From Kalaharituber pfeilii (lineage: Eukaryota; Ascomycota; Pezizomycetes; Pezizales; Pezizaceae), in contig WHUZ01000097.1 in the NCBI GenBank assembly GCA_015179045.1, positions 150,592 through 214,591 of the forward strand: a stretch of DNA of 64,000 nucleotides, in the 5' to 3' direction. The translations under genes were made by a program, and so were the position numbers. Numbering within the stretch: the first letter of the stretch is position 1; each line of letters begins with the position of its first letter. A model generated the notes under the pieces. That model worked only from the letters and a program-made list of their open reading frames with translations, was not told where the DNA came from and made no database searches. Shown here piece by piece: positions 54,767-64,000 of this stretch.

Positions 54767-55572
54767 TGTAATGCCCCGGTTCCATATGACTAAACTCTAG
54801 TGGAACCGGAGCAATCTGTTTTGATTTTTTGTGATTTTTTTTTGTGGCTTAATGTATTAACTGTAGAACATTTATGTCACGCGCGGCGGCGGGTGGCGGC
54901 GGGTGCTGCCTGTCACCGATCAGGATCAGTTACCCTGAACTATTTTAAGGTCCACTGGGTTCAAGGAATCTCATTACTTGCCCACTAGCACAGTTTTGGA
55001 TAATGACAAGTATACGTTTGGATAAGCAGCGCTTAAGGGTTATGATTACACTGTTTGGATAACAATAATTGTACTGAAGGGACGGCACTTAAGGAATTAC
55101 GCTTTTTGAATAACATCGATCATGCTGAAGACACGGAGCTTAAGGAAGCCTTTCTACATCTCTCTATTTCTGTGTAGCCCTCTCCTGTATTTAAAGACTC
55201 CTTTTCCACCCCGTACTCTAGACCCCTCAAGCAATAAATATATACTCTCCTGGCTATATTTTTCCCTCTATAACTATAAGCAGCCTTCTGCTTAAACCTG
55301 TGAGCATTGCCTGGCCCACCTGACTCGATCTGTGACTCCGTCCTGGCTACTAGCTCCCTGAGGCCGGACGTTGGCGGAGATGATGGACTGGGCGGCGGAG
55401 TAGACGGAGGATTTATTACACGTTCATTCTCATTTTATGGTTTTATTTGCGAGTTACTATTCAGTTACTGTCTTGCATCTATCTAAACCCTCGCCATAGC
55501 CTACAAGGCGGCACACGAGTAATGCAATAAAAAAACAAAAAAAAAAAAAATCCCTGAGGCCGGTCTGTTACA
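54767..55572 (+). repeat. LTR-like sequence, second copy
   Basis: As at 147-953, with the same truncated LINE inside. Confidence 0.45.
55368..55550 (+). mobile_element. 5'-truncated LINE tail, second copy
   Basis: Same insertion as 745-931 (target duplication 55355-55367 and 55551-55563). Confidence 0.88.
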
Positions 55573-55789
55573 CTGCTAGGGATACGGCTGATTCAGGGTA
55601 ACAGTAGTTTCGCAAGCGCTGAATGGAAGAGGCTTGACATAAGAGGCTTGCAGGAGTTCAACGGTTCCAGTTGAGCGGCAATGGCAGGTTATGGTGAAAG
55701 GCAGAGAAGATCAGGTACTGAATTAGATTCATAACCTATTTACTATACAATGCCTTAGAGTTAGGGGCAATGCACTTCTGAACCTATAT

Positions 55790-56310
55790 ATCTATATCGT
55801 TCTATGCGGAACGGTTTCCACCAATGCCTATACCTCTATATCATTCTGTACGGAACAGTTTCCTACCTATGCCTATGCCTCTATATCGTTCCATGTAGAA
55901 CTGTTTCCTACCTATAGCTATACCTCTATATCAGTCCGTGCGGAACAGTTTCCCACCTATGCCTATACTTCTATTTCATTCCGTATGGACTAGGAATGGT
56001 TTCCCACCTATGCCTATGCCTCTATAACGTTCCGTGCGGAACGGATGGGCCTTGAGCTTAAGCTCGAGGCCTTCGGGTCAGAACAGGTTCAAGGCCTTCC
56101 GTCCAGAGCAGGCTCAAGGCCTTCCACCCGGAAGCAATGCTCCTATGGTTCCACCTATACCTATACCTCTATATCGTTCCATGCAGAATGGATAGGCTCG
56201 AGGCCTTCCAGCCAGACGAGGCTCAAGTCCTTCTGCCCCGAAGCAATACCCCCCATGGTCCTATCTATACCTATACCTTTATAGCATTTCGTGTGGAACA
56301 GCTGGGTTGA
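55790..56310 (+). repeat. GTTCC-N4-GGAAC minisatellite, uninterrupted copy
   Basis: As at 1140-1358 plus 2724-3030, without the gag-only LINE. Confidence 0.8.
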
Positions 56311-56649
56311 TTACAAGCGGCACAAGGTTTTTCTTCACAATTGAAAAAAATGCAAAGGCCCGCCGGCTGTCTACCAAGTTCATCTCATTCTAGCTCATCT
56401 CATGGTGTCAGATCGGAGCTGTCGTAGGTATGAAACGCAGTTCATTCCACCTGATCTCACGCCAGTGGGTCGGGGCTGCCACATCTATCAAATTCAGCTC
56501 ATTCTGCATTATCTCGTGGCGTCGAATCGGGCTGGCCGTACATGTCAAATTCACCTCATCTCTGGCCGTCAGGCCATACCTGCTCTACCAATCAAATTCT
56601 CAGCTCATTGCAGCTCATTTCGTGCCCTTGGGTCGGAACTGCCATACAT

Positions 56650-57130
56650 ATCTCATACCGAAATGGCTGCCGAAATGGCTACTGAGTTCGCTGCCACAAT
56701 AGCTGCCGAAATGGCTACCGAAATGCGTACTGAAATGGCTGCTGAAAATGGCCGCTGAAATGGCTGCCAAAATACGTGCCGGAATGGCTACCGAAATGCA
56801 TGCTGAAAAGGCTGCTAGAATGGCAGCCGAAATGGGTTAAGCCATGCCTGTCAAATTCAGCTTATTTCACTTCATCTTGTACCCTCGGGTCGCACCGACT
56901 ATACATATCAAATGTATGCTGCCATTGCACTGCTGCGCTGCCATTGCACTGCAAAGCTGCGCTGCCATTGCACTGCTGCCATTGCACTGCTGCGCTGCCA
57001 TTGCACTGCAAAGCTGCGCTGCCATTTCACTGCTGCCATTGCACTGCAAAGCTGCGCTGCCATTGCGCTTCAAAAGTCCGGTGCTTCCAAAGTGTGCTGC
57101 CATTGTGCTGTGAAAGTGCGTTGCCATTGC
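56650..57130 (+). repeat. Minisatellites: GAAATGGCT type then TGCCATTG type
   Basis: 56650-56835 and 56918-57130, counterparts of 3370-4236 but without the LINE at 3657 and with different unit numbers. Confidence 0.85.
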
Positions 57131-58090
57131 GTCTCATCATGCCAAGAAACCATGGAGCGGCTGTAGCTCCATGGTTTCTTGGCATAGGTGCTATACATTT
57201 CATGATGTTGAAAGAGACTCGCCATTCTGCCATTCTCGTGTCATCGATTGGGCCCTATGGTACGTGTCAGATAAATTCGCGAATGAAAGGGACCCCGCCA
57301 TACATATGAAATTGCACTCATCATGCCACCGGGACCTTTCCGGGCAGGCCAGTCTGGCCTGCCCCGATGCAGGGGTATCGACAGGGACCGTAGACTAGCC
57401 TGCCGGGTTGCAGAGGTATCTACTAGCCGAAAAAATAAGTATCCGGACAGGGGATAAATGCATATTATGCGCTATGCAGCATTTGCTCTAAACTAGCATA
57501 TGTTTCGTATGGTTGACTGTGGATATCCATGAGACTAGTTTAATTTCGTAATAGATTGTCCAAATTCGCATACCAAATAGCCCAATATTGCTTTTATCAA
57601 TAAAACAATATCTACAATAATGAAGATACTGAAATCAACATGCACTAACATCATTGAGAGTGCAGTTTTAAGAGCTTTACATATGCATCAGCTACAAATC
57701 TTGAAGTTGTGATAAAGCGCAGATGAGAGTACTGCCACTGGAAAGAGGTCACTACTGCTTGTTTTCACTGCTATTGCAGTGCTCTTCTGTAGCCTGTTCC
57801 AGACGCTTTTCCGGAAGCTTTTGTGGAGGCTGTTCCGGAGGCCGTTTGAGCTCGAACAGCCTCTCGAACAGTATTTCAATGGCCTCTGGAACAGCCTTTG
57901 GAACAGCTCTTGGAATAGCCTTGGAAAAGCTTCTAGAAAAGCTCTGAAGAGCAGTCTTGAAATCTTAGGCTCTATTAGAACAGTAGGTTTTGATCATTAT
58001 AATGCCTGAACCTATGCTTATCATGGTTGCCTACAGTGCCATTTTTATATTCCTAGTAGAGGACTTATATCTATTTTCCTTGTTCTGATA

Positions 58091-58148
58091 TTTTTTTTTT
58101 TTTTTTATATCATTACTCGCTTGCCGCCCTAGGGGCTATGGCGAAGTC
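58091..58148 (-). mobile_element. 58-bp tail-only LINE insertion, family A
   Basis: Poly-T and the tail hairpin only. Duplication TTGTTCTGATA / TTGTTCTAATA (58080-58090, 58149-58159), one mismatch. Confidence 0.82.
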
Positions 58149-58299
58149 TTGTTCTAATATGTAGGTATATGACTGTTGGTATTGCAAGTCCTAAATTCAT
58201 TATGTCAGCTGTCCAGATACTTCTGATATAATAAAATAGGACACTATCTACGAAATTTGAACTTGTCTCATAAACATCCACAGCTAAGCATACGAAAAT

Positions 58300-58360
58300 G
58301 CCCTGCCATGGCGAACAGCTGCACGCGGGGTTACGTGGCCAAAAAAAAAAAAAAAAAAAA
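58300..58360 (+). mobile_element. 61-bp tail-only LINE insertion, family B
   Basis: CCCTGCCATGGCGAACAGCT.., GCGGGGTTACGTGG and poly-A. Duplication AAGCATACGAAAAT (58286-58299, 58361-58374). The uninterrupted form is seen at 18415-18430 in the related MITE. Confidence 0.88.
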
Positions 58361-58545
58361 AAGCATACGAAAATATGCTAGTTGATGCCAATTGCTGCGT
58401 AGCGCATAATATGCGTTTATCCCCTGTCCGGATACTTATTTTTTCGGCTAGTAGATACCTCTGCAACGGGGCAGGCTAGTCTACAGTCCCCTGTCGATAC
58501 CCCTGCATCGGGGCAGGCCAGACTGGCCTGCCCGGAGAGGTCCCG

Positions 58546-59472
58546 TCATGCCACTCTCGTGCCATCCAACGGGCCCTACGGTACGTGTCAGATTCAGCTC
58601 ACGTTCACACATCTCACGATGTTGAAAGGGACCCGTCATATATATGAAATGCACACATTGTCCTTACGGCCGCCACACACCAAGCCACGACCGCTGGGAA
58701 GCCACTACCGCCGGCAAGCCACGACCGCTGGGAAGCCACGACCGCCGGCAAGCCACGACCGCTGGGAAGCCACGACCGCCGGCAAGCCACGACCGCCGGC
58801 AAGCCATGACCGCCTCCCGTCTCCCGTCGGCAAGCTCATAGAACCGGCTAGCTATAGGTAGCTAGCAAGCTGCCAGTATAGCCCGCCTGCCACTATAGCC
58901 CTCCTGCCAGTATTGCCTGCCTACCAGTATGGCCCACCCGCCATTATAGGCCGCCTGCTAGGACCCATATGGTTCATATATTCTTGTTATTCTTGTCAAT
59001 CCCTAGATCTAATTCAGTACTTGGTCTTCTCTGCCTTTTCAGCATAGTCTGGCATCGCCGCTAAACTGGAACCACTGAACTACTACCGGCAAGCTTCTCC
59101 TGTCAAGGCTCTGCCGTTCAGCGCTTGAGAAGCTACTGTTACCCTGAACCGGTCGTATCCGTTAGCAGCACCAGCTCGCCGCCGCGTGACAATTGGAGCT
59201 CAGCTTGTGCCCTTGCGTCGGCACAGCCATGTGTATGTAAAGGTGAAATGGCTGCTGAGTTGGCAGCCGAAATAGCACCCGAAATGCATGCTGAAAAGGC
59301 TGCTGAAATGGCTACCGAAATGGCTACCGAAATGCGTACTGCAACCGCTGCCGAAATGGCTGCTGAAATGGCCGCTGAACTGGCAGCCGAAATGGCTACC
59401 GAAATGCGTGCTGAAAAGGCTGCTGAAATGGCTGCCCAAACGGCTACCGGAATGGCTACCGAGATGGTGTAA
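58546..59472. repeat. Repeat-derived sequence (copy A2 of 4551-5412)
   Basis: GACCGCCGGCAAGCCAC tandem units (58680-58810, more than in A1), the inverted interspersed repeat, and the GAAATGGCTGCC minisatellite at 59240-59472. No gene. Confidence 0.7.
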
Positions 59473-60224
59473 TAAACTGGTCTGGGTGGGGTCGGCGGGT
59501 CGGGATTTCGGGGTCTCAGGGGGTCGGCGGGTACCGGAACCGGGTACGGGGCGGGCGGCAGACGATTTCACAGCGGAGGCAGAGGCAGAGGCAGAGGCAG
59601 AGGCAGAGGCGGTCGGAGCTATGTGATGCCGAGAGGTAGATGTATTGAAAAGCTAAATACACACCTTGGGTAGAATACAAGTTGGTGCGTGGAGAAGCAA
59701 GAGGGAGGAGGGCGGAGGGCCTCTTTTATAGAAAGCCCTCGGTGGCAAATCCAAGCAAACAAACAAACGAACAAACAAACAAACGAAGTACATGGAAAAC
59801 CAAGGAAACGACTGGAAGTACATGGAAGGCCAAGGAAATGACTGGAAGCGGGTAGAAGCATGAGGAATATCCGGGAATGAGCTCAGCGATACCTGTTGCT
59901 GGTGGATTCCGAGGTCTTCCAGCAGGTTCTAAGGCTTTGCGGCAGGTTCGACGTCTTTTTGGCAGGTTCTGGGGATCCGAGTTCTTCTACCAGATTCTGG
60001 CACGTTCTTCCGGTTCGGGTTTGTAAGCGATGACTAGAATGCTGGCGGCCATGTTGCTCCTGTGAGCTCACAGGTGTAGGGACATATTTGGGAATGCTAG
60101 AAGGAGTATACCGAGTTACGAGGGGGTCATAGTCAGCTGCACGTGTGCAAATACTGGCATATAGTATGTTGATTGCCAGTATAGGACCGGAGCTGGAGGG
60201 TCTTGGGCGAGGGGTCCGATTACA
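59473..60224. other. Non-coding stretch, copy A2 of 5413-6160
   Basis: As its counterpart; (GAGGCA)n at 59576-59612 is a little longer and purer. No gene. Confidence 0.5.
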
Positions 60225-60309
60225 GATGGCTAGTGAAATGGCTGGTAAAGTAGCTACCGAAATGGCTACTGGAATGGTGGAAGGCCTGACCCAACAGCAC
60301 GAGATGAAT

Positions 60310-60480
60310 ATATGCTGCTATTGCACTCCGAAGTTGCGCTACCATTGCGCTGCTCAAGTACGGTGCCATTGCACTGCTGCCATTGTGCTGCTGCAAAGGT
60401 GCACTGCGAATATATGCTGCTATTGCACTCCGAAGATGCACTGCCATTGCACTGGGAAGATTTACAGCCATTGCGTGTTA
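60310..60480 (+). repeat. TGCCATTG-type minisatellite
   Basis: Counterpart of 6250-6420. Confidence 0.75.
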
Positions 60481-60547
60481 CGGGCGTGAGGGGCTAGGCT
60501 CCGGTAGGCGTGGGAAGGTTCTGGATGTTACGGCTACGGAGGAGTGT

Positions 60548-61987
60548 TTTTTTTTTATTTTATATCAGTACTCGCATGCCGCCCAATGGGCTATGGCGAG
60601 GTGTTAATTAAAGAAAGAAAAAAGCGCAACAGTAACTAACTACATGTGGTTCCCGCGATACTCGTACATGGTGCAGGTAGGGTATGAAATCAATACAGCC
60701 TATTTCCTCCTCCTGTCTGGCTCGTATTGAGTTGTCCTCAAAAATTTCCCTCCTACCCTGACTCTGTCTATGTCCGTCGCTGGCTCCAAGTACACCACGA
60801 CCGAGCTAGTCTTCTTGCCTTCTTGAATCAGCGTGGTCTTTCGTCTAAGCCAACGTATTCCAACAGTCTTGCCTAGTGTCTTGTCCAGCCACTTCCGCAC
60901 CTTCGCCAAGTCTTTCCTCAATGCAATACCATGTACTACGACGCCGAATGTCGATGTGGTGGCGTCGGTGTTTGGCGAGGAGGTGGGGGGCTTGCTGGTC
61001 TTTGGTCTTGGTCTTGAGTCCGTGATTGGTGTCGGGAGTCTCGTTGTTGGTGTCGGAGTTGGGGGTGACATTGTCGGTGTCGGGGTTGGGGGCTTTGTTG
61101 CGGCTGTGGTGACGGTGCTGCCCGTGGGCGTTGCCACGGTCCCGACCGAAGGTGAGTCTGCGATCTTCTTCGCCTCTTTTGAATCCAGTCGTCGTTTGAT
61201 TTCGTAGGAGGCTTGTGGTGACGGCTGTTTCCCTTTCCGTTTCCTGGTCAGGGGTGTTGTCTTGTCGGTGTTCTGGTCCGCTGGTGGGGTGTCTACGCAC
61301 ATGATGGGGCTGAACCCCAATGTCTGTGGTACTGGTGGTGGCGCCGGTTCGATGTCTATGCAGGTGATGGGGCTGAACCCCAAAACAGCCTGTTGTAGTA
61401 GCGTCGGCTGAATGTCTGTGCTCGTGATGGGGCTTAACCCCAGAGTCTGTTGTAGTGGTGGCGGTATCTCCCTTTCTCTCCTGCTCCCCTTGGTCCCGAA
61501 CAACGACGCCGGCGGCGAGTCCTTGGTCCCAAACAGCGACGCCGGCGGGGACCCGAACAACGACACCGGCGGCGGCGGGGAGGCTGGTGGTGGCGGTGTG
61601 AGTATGGTCTGCGGGGGCGGCGGGGACCTGCCACGTCGAGCTAATGCCTCATCATACCTCTGCGCTGAGGCTTGAAGGCGTCTTCTCTCCTCCTTGTAGT
61701 CTATGGACATTGTCTTATTGGTCGTCTCGTGCTTATCCGTGAGAGTCTACAGGGGCTTGGCGCCGACTTGGTGTGGGAGGTGTGTTGGCAACAGGGGTGA
61801 TGAGCTGAAGAATCCTCGAAATTTCTCCGCTCAGGGGAAATTTGCAGTGTTGGGTTTTTGGGATAAAAAATTAGATCAAACTGCTCAGCGCGCTGAGAGC
61901 TTGCGATCTATGTAGGTTTCAGCATGGGGAACGTTGTGGTTGTGGAGTCGCTTCCAAACGCTCGTCCTGAGGTGGTTGTTGTCCGTG
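60548..61987 (-). mobile_element. Gag-only LINE-derived element, copy A2
   Basis: Duplicate of 6488-7912. Target duplication 60536-60547 (ACGGAGGAGTGT) and 61988-61999 (ACGTCGGAGTGT), the right one mutated. Tail hairpin at 60556-60603, with a pure GCCC/GGGC inner stem. Confidence 0.9.
60700..61710 (-). CDS. LINE ORF1 (Gag-like RNA-binding protein), copy A2
   Basis: 336 aa from ATG 61710, intact. Same plan as 6640-7635. Differences concentrate in the Pro-rich N-terminal part (an in-frame tandem of SLFGTKDSPPAS type at residues ~50-75), whereas the C-terminal domain is almost unchanged. Both duplicates have kept the frame since the block duplicated. Confidence 0.8.
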   Translation of the reverse strand: MSIDYKEERRRLQASAQRYDEALARRGRSPPPPQTILTPPPPASPPPPVSLFGSPPASLFGTKDSPPASLFGTKGSRREREIPPPLQQTLGLSPITSTDIQPTLLQQAVLGFSPITCIDIEPAPPPVPQTLGFSPIMCVDTPPADQNTDKTTPLTRKRKGKQPSPQASYEIKRRLDSKEAKKIADSPSVGTVATPTGSTVTTAATKPPTPTPTMSPPTPTPTTRLPTPITDSRPRPKTSKPPTSSPNTDATTSTFGVVVHGIALRKDLAKVRKWLDKTLGKTVGIRWLRRKTTLIQEGKKTSSVVVYLEPATDIDRVRVGGKFLRTTQYEPDRRRK

Positions 61988-61999
61988 ACGTCGGAGTGT

Positions 62000-62193
62000 A
62001 TATGGCGGGCCGAAATGGCTACCGAGGTGTATATGCTGCTAGGCGAAATGGCTACGGAGGTGCATATACGGCGAGACGGAATTAGTAATGGCCACGTCGG
62101 TGTATATATGACGGGCCTCAGTCGCTACGGCGGTGTGTATACTGTGGGCCGGAATGGCCATGGAGGTGTATATGCTACAGGCTGGAATGGCCG
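62000..62193 (+). repeat. 33-bp minisatellite, interrupted by a LINE
   Basis: Counterpart of 7925-8150; continues at 62937-63010. Confidence 0.8.
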
Positions 62194-62936
62194 TTTTTTT
62201 TTTTTGTTTTTTTATTTCATTAATCGCATGCCGCCTCGAAGGCTATGGCGATGTTTTAGATACATAATGTGAAATGAGAATGAAAAGAATAATATGAAAA
62301 ACTGAGATATCCCCGCCCGCTCTAAGTCCCAAGTTTACTCTTTTCCCGCCCAGTCCAATATCTCCGCCATGTTGATGTCTTTGTCCAGATGTGTGAGGCT
62401 TTCAGCCCCTCCTCTCATCCTCCTGAGCCAAGGGGCGCAATCGTTGGATATGTGCGTCAGGTTTTCCAGGGCTCTCCTGCACCATCGACACTCCGGTGAA
62501 TCGGCTTGGCCTATGCGGTGTCTCCACTCCTTGAGGCCCTTGTTCCTGAGGATCCCTGCCAGGGTGGATAATCTTTTTCAGTTGCCGATTGTCTGGAGGG
62601 GTCTGTATGATAGTCCCAGATGATTGCGTTCTTCTGCTCTGAGTCTTTTGGCTTCTTGTCTTATACCCGCCTTTATAACCATTTCGTCTTCGTACTGGAT
62701 GGCTGTGCTCGTCCTGGCTGCCTTGTCCGCCTTGGAGTTCCCGACTATCCCTATGTGGCTCTTGACCCACATGATAGCTGTGTCTAGGTCGCCGTGTCTG
62801 GTCCTCTCTTCCCATACCTGTCGAACTGCCATGGATGAGCCTTCGGCGTTTGGGTCGCTGTTAGCTATCTTTTGTAGTCTGGAAATTGCAATTGCGATCA
62901 TTTCTCCGTGATTGACGGTGTTGCATCTGGAATGGC
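62194..62936 (-). mobile_element. 5'-truncated LINE, ORF2 3' end and family A tail
   Basis: 743 bp on the minus strand with a perfect 12-bp target duplication (CTGGAATGGCCG at 62182-62193 and 62937-62948). Absent from A1 (about 8115). Its tail hairpin has a compensated outer pair (ATCGC with GCGAT). Confidence 0.9.
62335..62936 (-). pseudogene. LINE ORF2 C-terminal part with one nonsense codon
   Basis: Part of RNase H with MWVKSHIGIVGNSKAD, linker RNHLGLSYRPLQTIGN, TGA at 62578-62580, then in the same frame LSTLAGILRNKGLKEWRHRI, the knuckle CRWCRRALENLTHISNDC (C-x2-C-x8-H-x4-C) and NMAEILDWAGKE to TAA 62335-62337. Compared with 49061-49620, the single stop is the only clear lesion in the retained part. 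Confidence 0.82.
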
Positions 62937-63109
62937 CGTGGAGGTGTCTATGCTGTATGCCGGAATGGCCATGGAGGTGTATATATGGTGTACCGGAAGG
63001 GCAGCTGTACAGCATGGAGCGGCATTTGAGCAGAGCAGTTGTTGTTGAATTCAGCTATGCATTGGGCCGCTAATTGGGCACTCATTGGGACCTGTATTTG
63101 GCCATTCAT

Positions 63110-63515
63110 TAGACATTGCTACAGCCACTCCAGAGCTACCTTAGAGCTATTTAAGACTTCTAGAGCTACGTTAAAGCTACTTTAGAGGCACTCAAGACGT
63201 TCAAAGTTATTCCAGAGCTACGTCAGAGCCACTTAAGACTTGTAAAGCTACCTTAGAGCTGCTTCAGAGCTACTTAAGATTTTTAAACTTACTTCAGAGC
63301 TATGCAAGACTTCCAAAGCTACTCTAGAGCTACTCCAAAGTGCCGAAGATACTACCAAAGCTACTTAAGAGTACGAAAGACACCTTCAGAGCTACTTAAG
63401 AATGCTAGAGACACTTTAGAGCTGTTTGAAAGCTTCAAAAACTCTTCAGAGCTACTTAAGAGTACTAAAAATACTTTGGAGCTGCCTCAGAGTACCAGAA
63501 ACACCTCAGAGCCAC
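63110..63515 (+). repeat. 30-bp minisatellite (CCAGAGCTACTTAAGA family)
   Basis: Counterpart of 8496-8842, with a few more units. Confidence 0.85.
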
Positions 63516-63582
63516 TCAACACCCGAAGACTCACTCCCACAGCCCCCCCAAACAGCACTTCCACCGCGCGCCGTATCCCCAT

Positions 63583-63813
63583 CTACATAGCCAAAGGGTA
63601 GGGTTAGGCAGCGAAAGTTGGGCTTTTTCATGGCCCGGTAAGACATACAACTTTGTATCCCCGCCGCAACACACAATTTTGCTCCGATTATCTTCAAACT
63701 GGCCTCAAATGAAAGCCCTACGTCTCCTCTATATTTCTATGTAAAAAAATAATACATTTCGTACTCTAAATCTTGCTGTATTCATAGTGAAAGATAGTGA
63801 GTTTTGAGTAAAT
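63583..63813 (+). repeat. Subtelomeric repeat ST, copy 4, truncated
   Basis: It stops at GAGTAAATTT, where the other copies continue (T)CRCACTAGTAGG. Confidence 0.9.
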
Positions 63814-64000
63814 TTAGGGTTAGGGTTAGGGTTAGGGTTAGGGTTAGGGTTAGGGTTAGGGTTAGGGTTAGGGTTAGGGTTAGGGTTAGGGTTAGGGTTA
63901 GGGTTAGGGTTAGGGTTAGGGTTAGGGTTAGGGTTAGGGTTAGGGTTAGGGTTAGGGTTAGGGTTTAGGGGGTTAGGGTTAGGGTTAGGGGGTTTAGGTT
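63814..64000 (+). repeat. Telomere (TTAGGG)n
   Basis: About 24 perfect TTAGGG units, then a few variants (GGGTTTAGGGGG) in the last ~40 bp. The G-rich strand points to the right end, as at a true right telomere. The terminal variants may be consensus errors. Confidence 0.97.

Larger units (their letters stand above)
57423..58451. mobile_element. Tc1/mariner-like element inserted at the centre of the palindrome
   Basis: Ends CTAGCCGAAAAAATAAGTAT and its inverse, flanked by TA (57421-57422, 58452-58453). About 75-bp inverted repeats related to the MITE at 51994-52307. The interior (57600-58010) is unlike that MITE and has frames rich in Leu/Trp/Phe (LWRLFRRPFELEQPLEQYF) but no transposase motif. 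Two LINE tails are inserted inside. Confidence 0.85.
57330..58545. mobile_element. Palindromic MITE with 9-bp target duplication, split at its centre
   Basis: Outer arms of ~91 bp (57330-57420 and 58454-58545) are inverse copies starting CGGGACCTTTCCGGGCAGGC and CGGGACCTCTCCGGGCAGGC. They are flanked by TCATGCCAC (57321-57329, 58546-58554). A1 has the empty site near 4550. Joined, the arms form one ~184-bp palindrome with centre GGTATC-TA-GATACC. The 9-bp duplication suggests a Mutator-like element (inference). Confidence 0.88.
54621..63813. repeat. Segmental duplication, copy A2, truncated by the telomere
   Basis: Counterpart of 1-9060. It ends inside the ST repeat, where A1 continues into the 58-bp array. 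Confidence 0.9.

Overview
This window is the right-hand end of a linear eukaryotic chromosome: it finishes in a TTAGGG array (63814-64000) whose G-rich strand runs outward. Introns of 50-170 bp with GT..AG borders, one TACTAAC branch site, a Fot1/pogo-type transposon, Tad-like LINEs with an RNase H and a TET/JBP-like oxygenase gene point to a filamentous fungus. A repeat-rich ascomycete such as a pezizomycete is my guess, but the sequence alone does not prove it. No database search was possible, so all homology calls rest on motifs I could read.

Layout. 1-9.06 kb (copy A1) and 54.6-63.8 kb (copy A2) are the same subtelomeric block in direct orientation. The block starts with the 3' end of a TET/JBP-like gene (complete only in A2), then an LTR-like sequence, many minisatellites, and a gag-only LINE. 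9-15 kb holds tandem copies of a 58-bp-repeat array with solo LTRs, split by a nearly complete pogo element (10.6-13.3 kb). 13.3-18 kb recurs at 47.4-50.9 kb (copies B1 and B2). 16-21.9 kb is a nest of LINE fragments and TIR elements. 22-24.9 kb has another gag-only LINE and minisatellites. 25-28.1 kb is a very regular 52-bp satellite. 28.1-32.8 kb holds a LINE fragment split by a hairpin derivative of the pogo element, a second long hairpin and a solo LTR.

The only apparently intact multi-exon genes apart from the TET/JBP-like gene are a divergent pair at 32.8-42.5 kb. One is a 7-coding-exon gene (1214 aa, minus strand) that I do not recognise. The other is a 6-exon gene (785 aa, plus strand) with a ParB-like GxHR motif and two nuclear localisation signals. 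Every intron was placed by splice sites and reading phase, and all phases agree. This pair is my best candidate for an undescribed system.

The rest is a readable record of mobile-element activity. At least six LINE-derived elements carry ORF1 but no ORF2. Two LINE 3'-tail families are present; family A has a 3' hairpin supported by compensatory changes. Several 58-64 bp insertions consist of little more than a tail. Five solo LTRs can be seen, two of them at independent sites with perfect 5-bp target duplications (a third such site is shared by three duplicated copies). There are also MITEs and a palindromic element hit at its exact centre by another element. Empty sites in the duplicated blocks date many insertions as before or after the duplication. 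The chromosome end itself looks like a truncation of a local subtelomeric repeat capped by telomere repeats.
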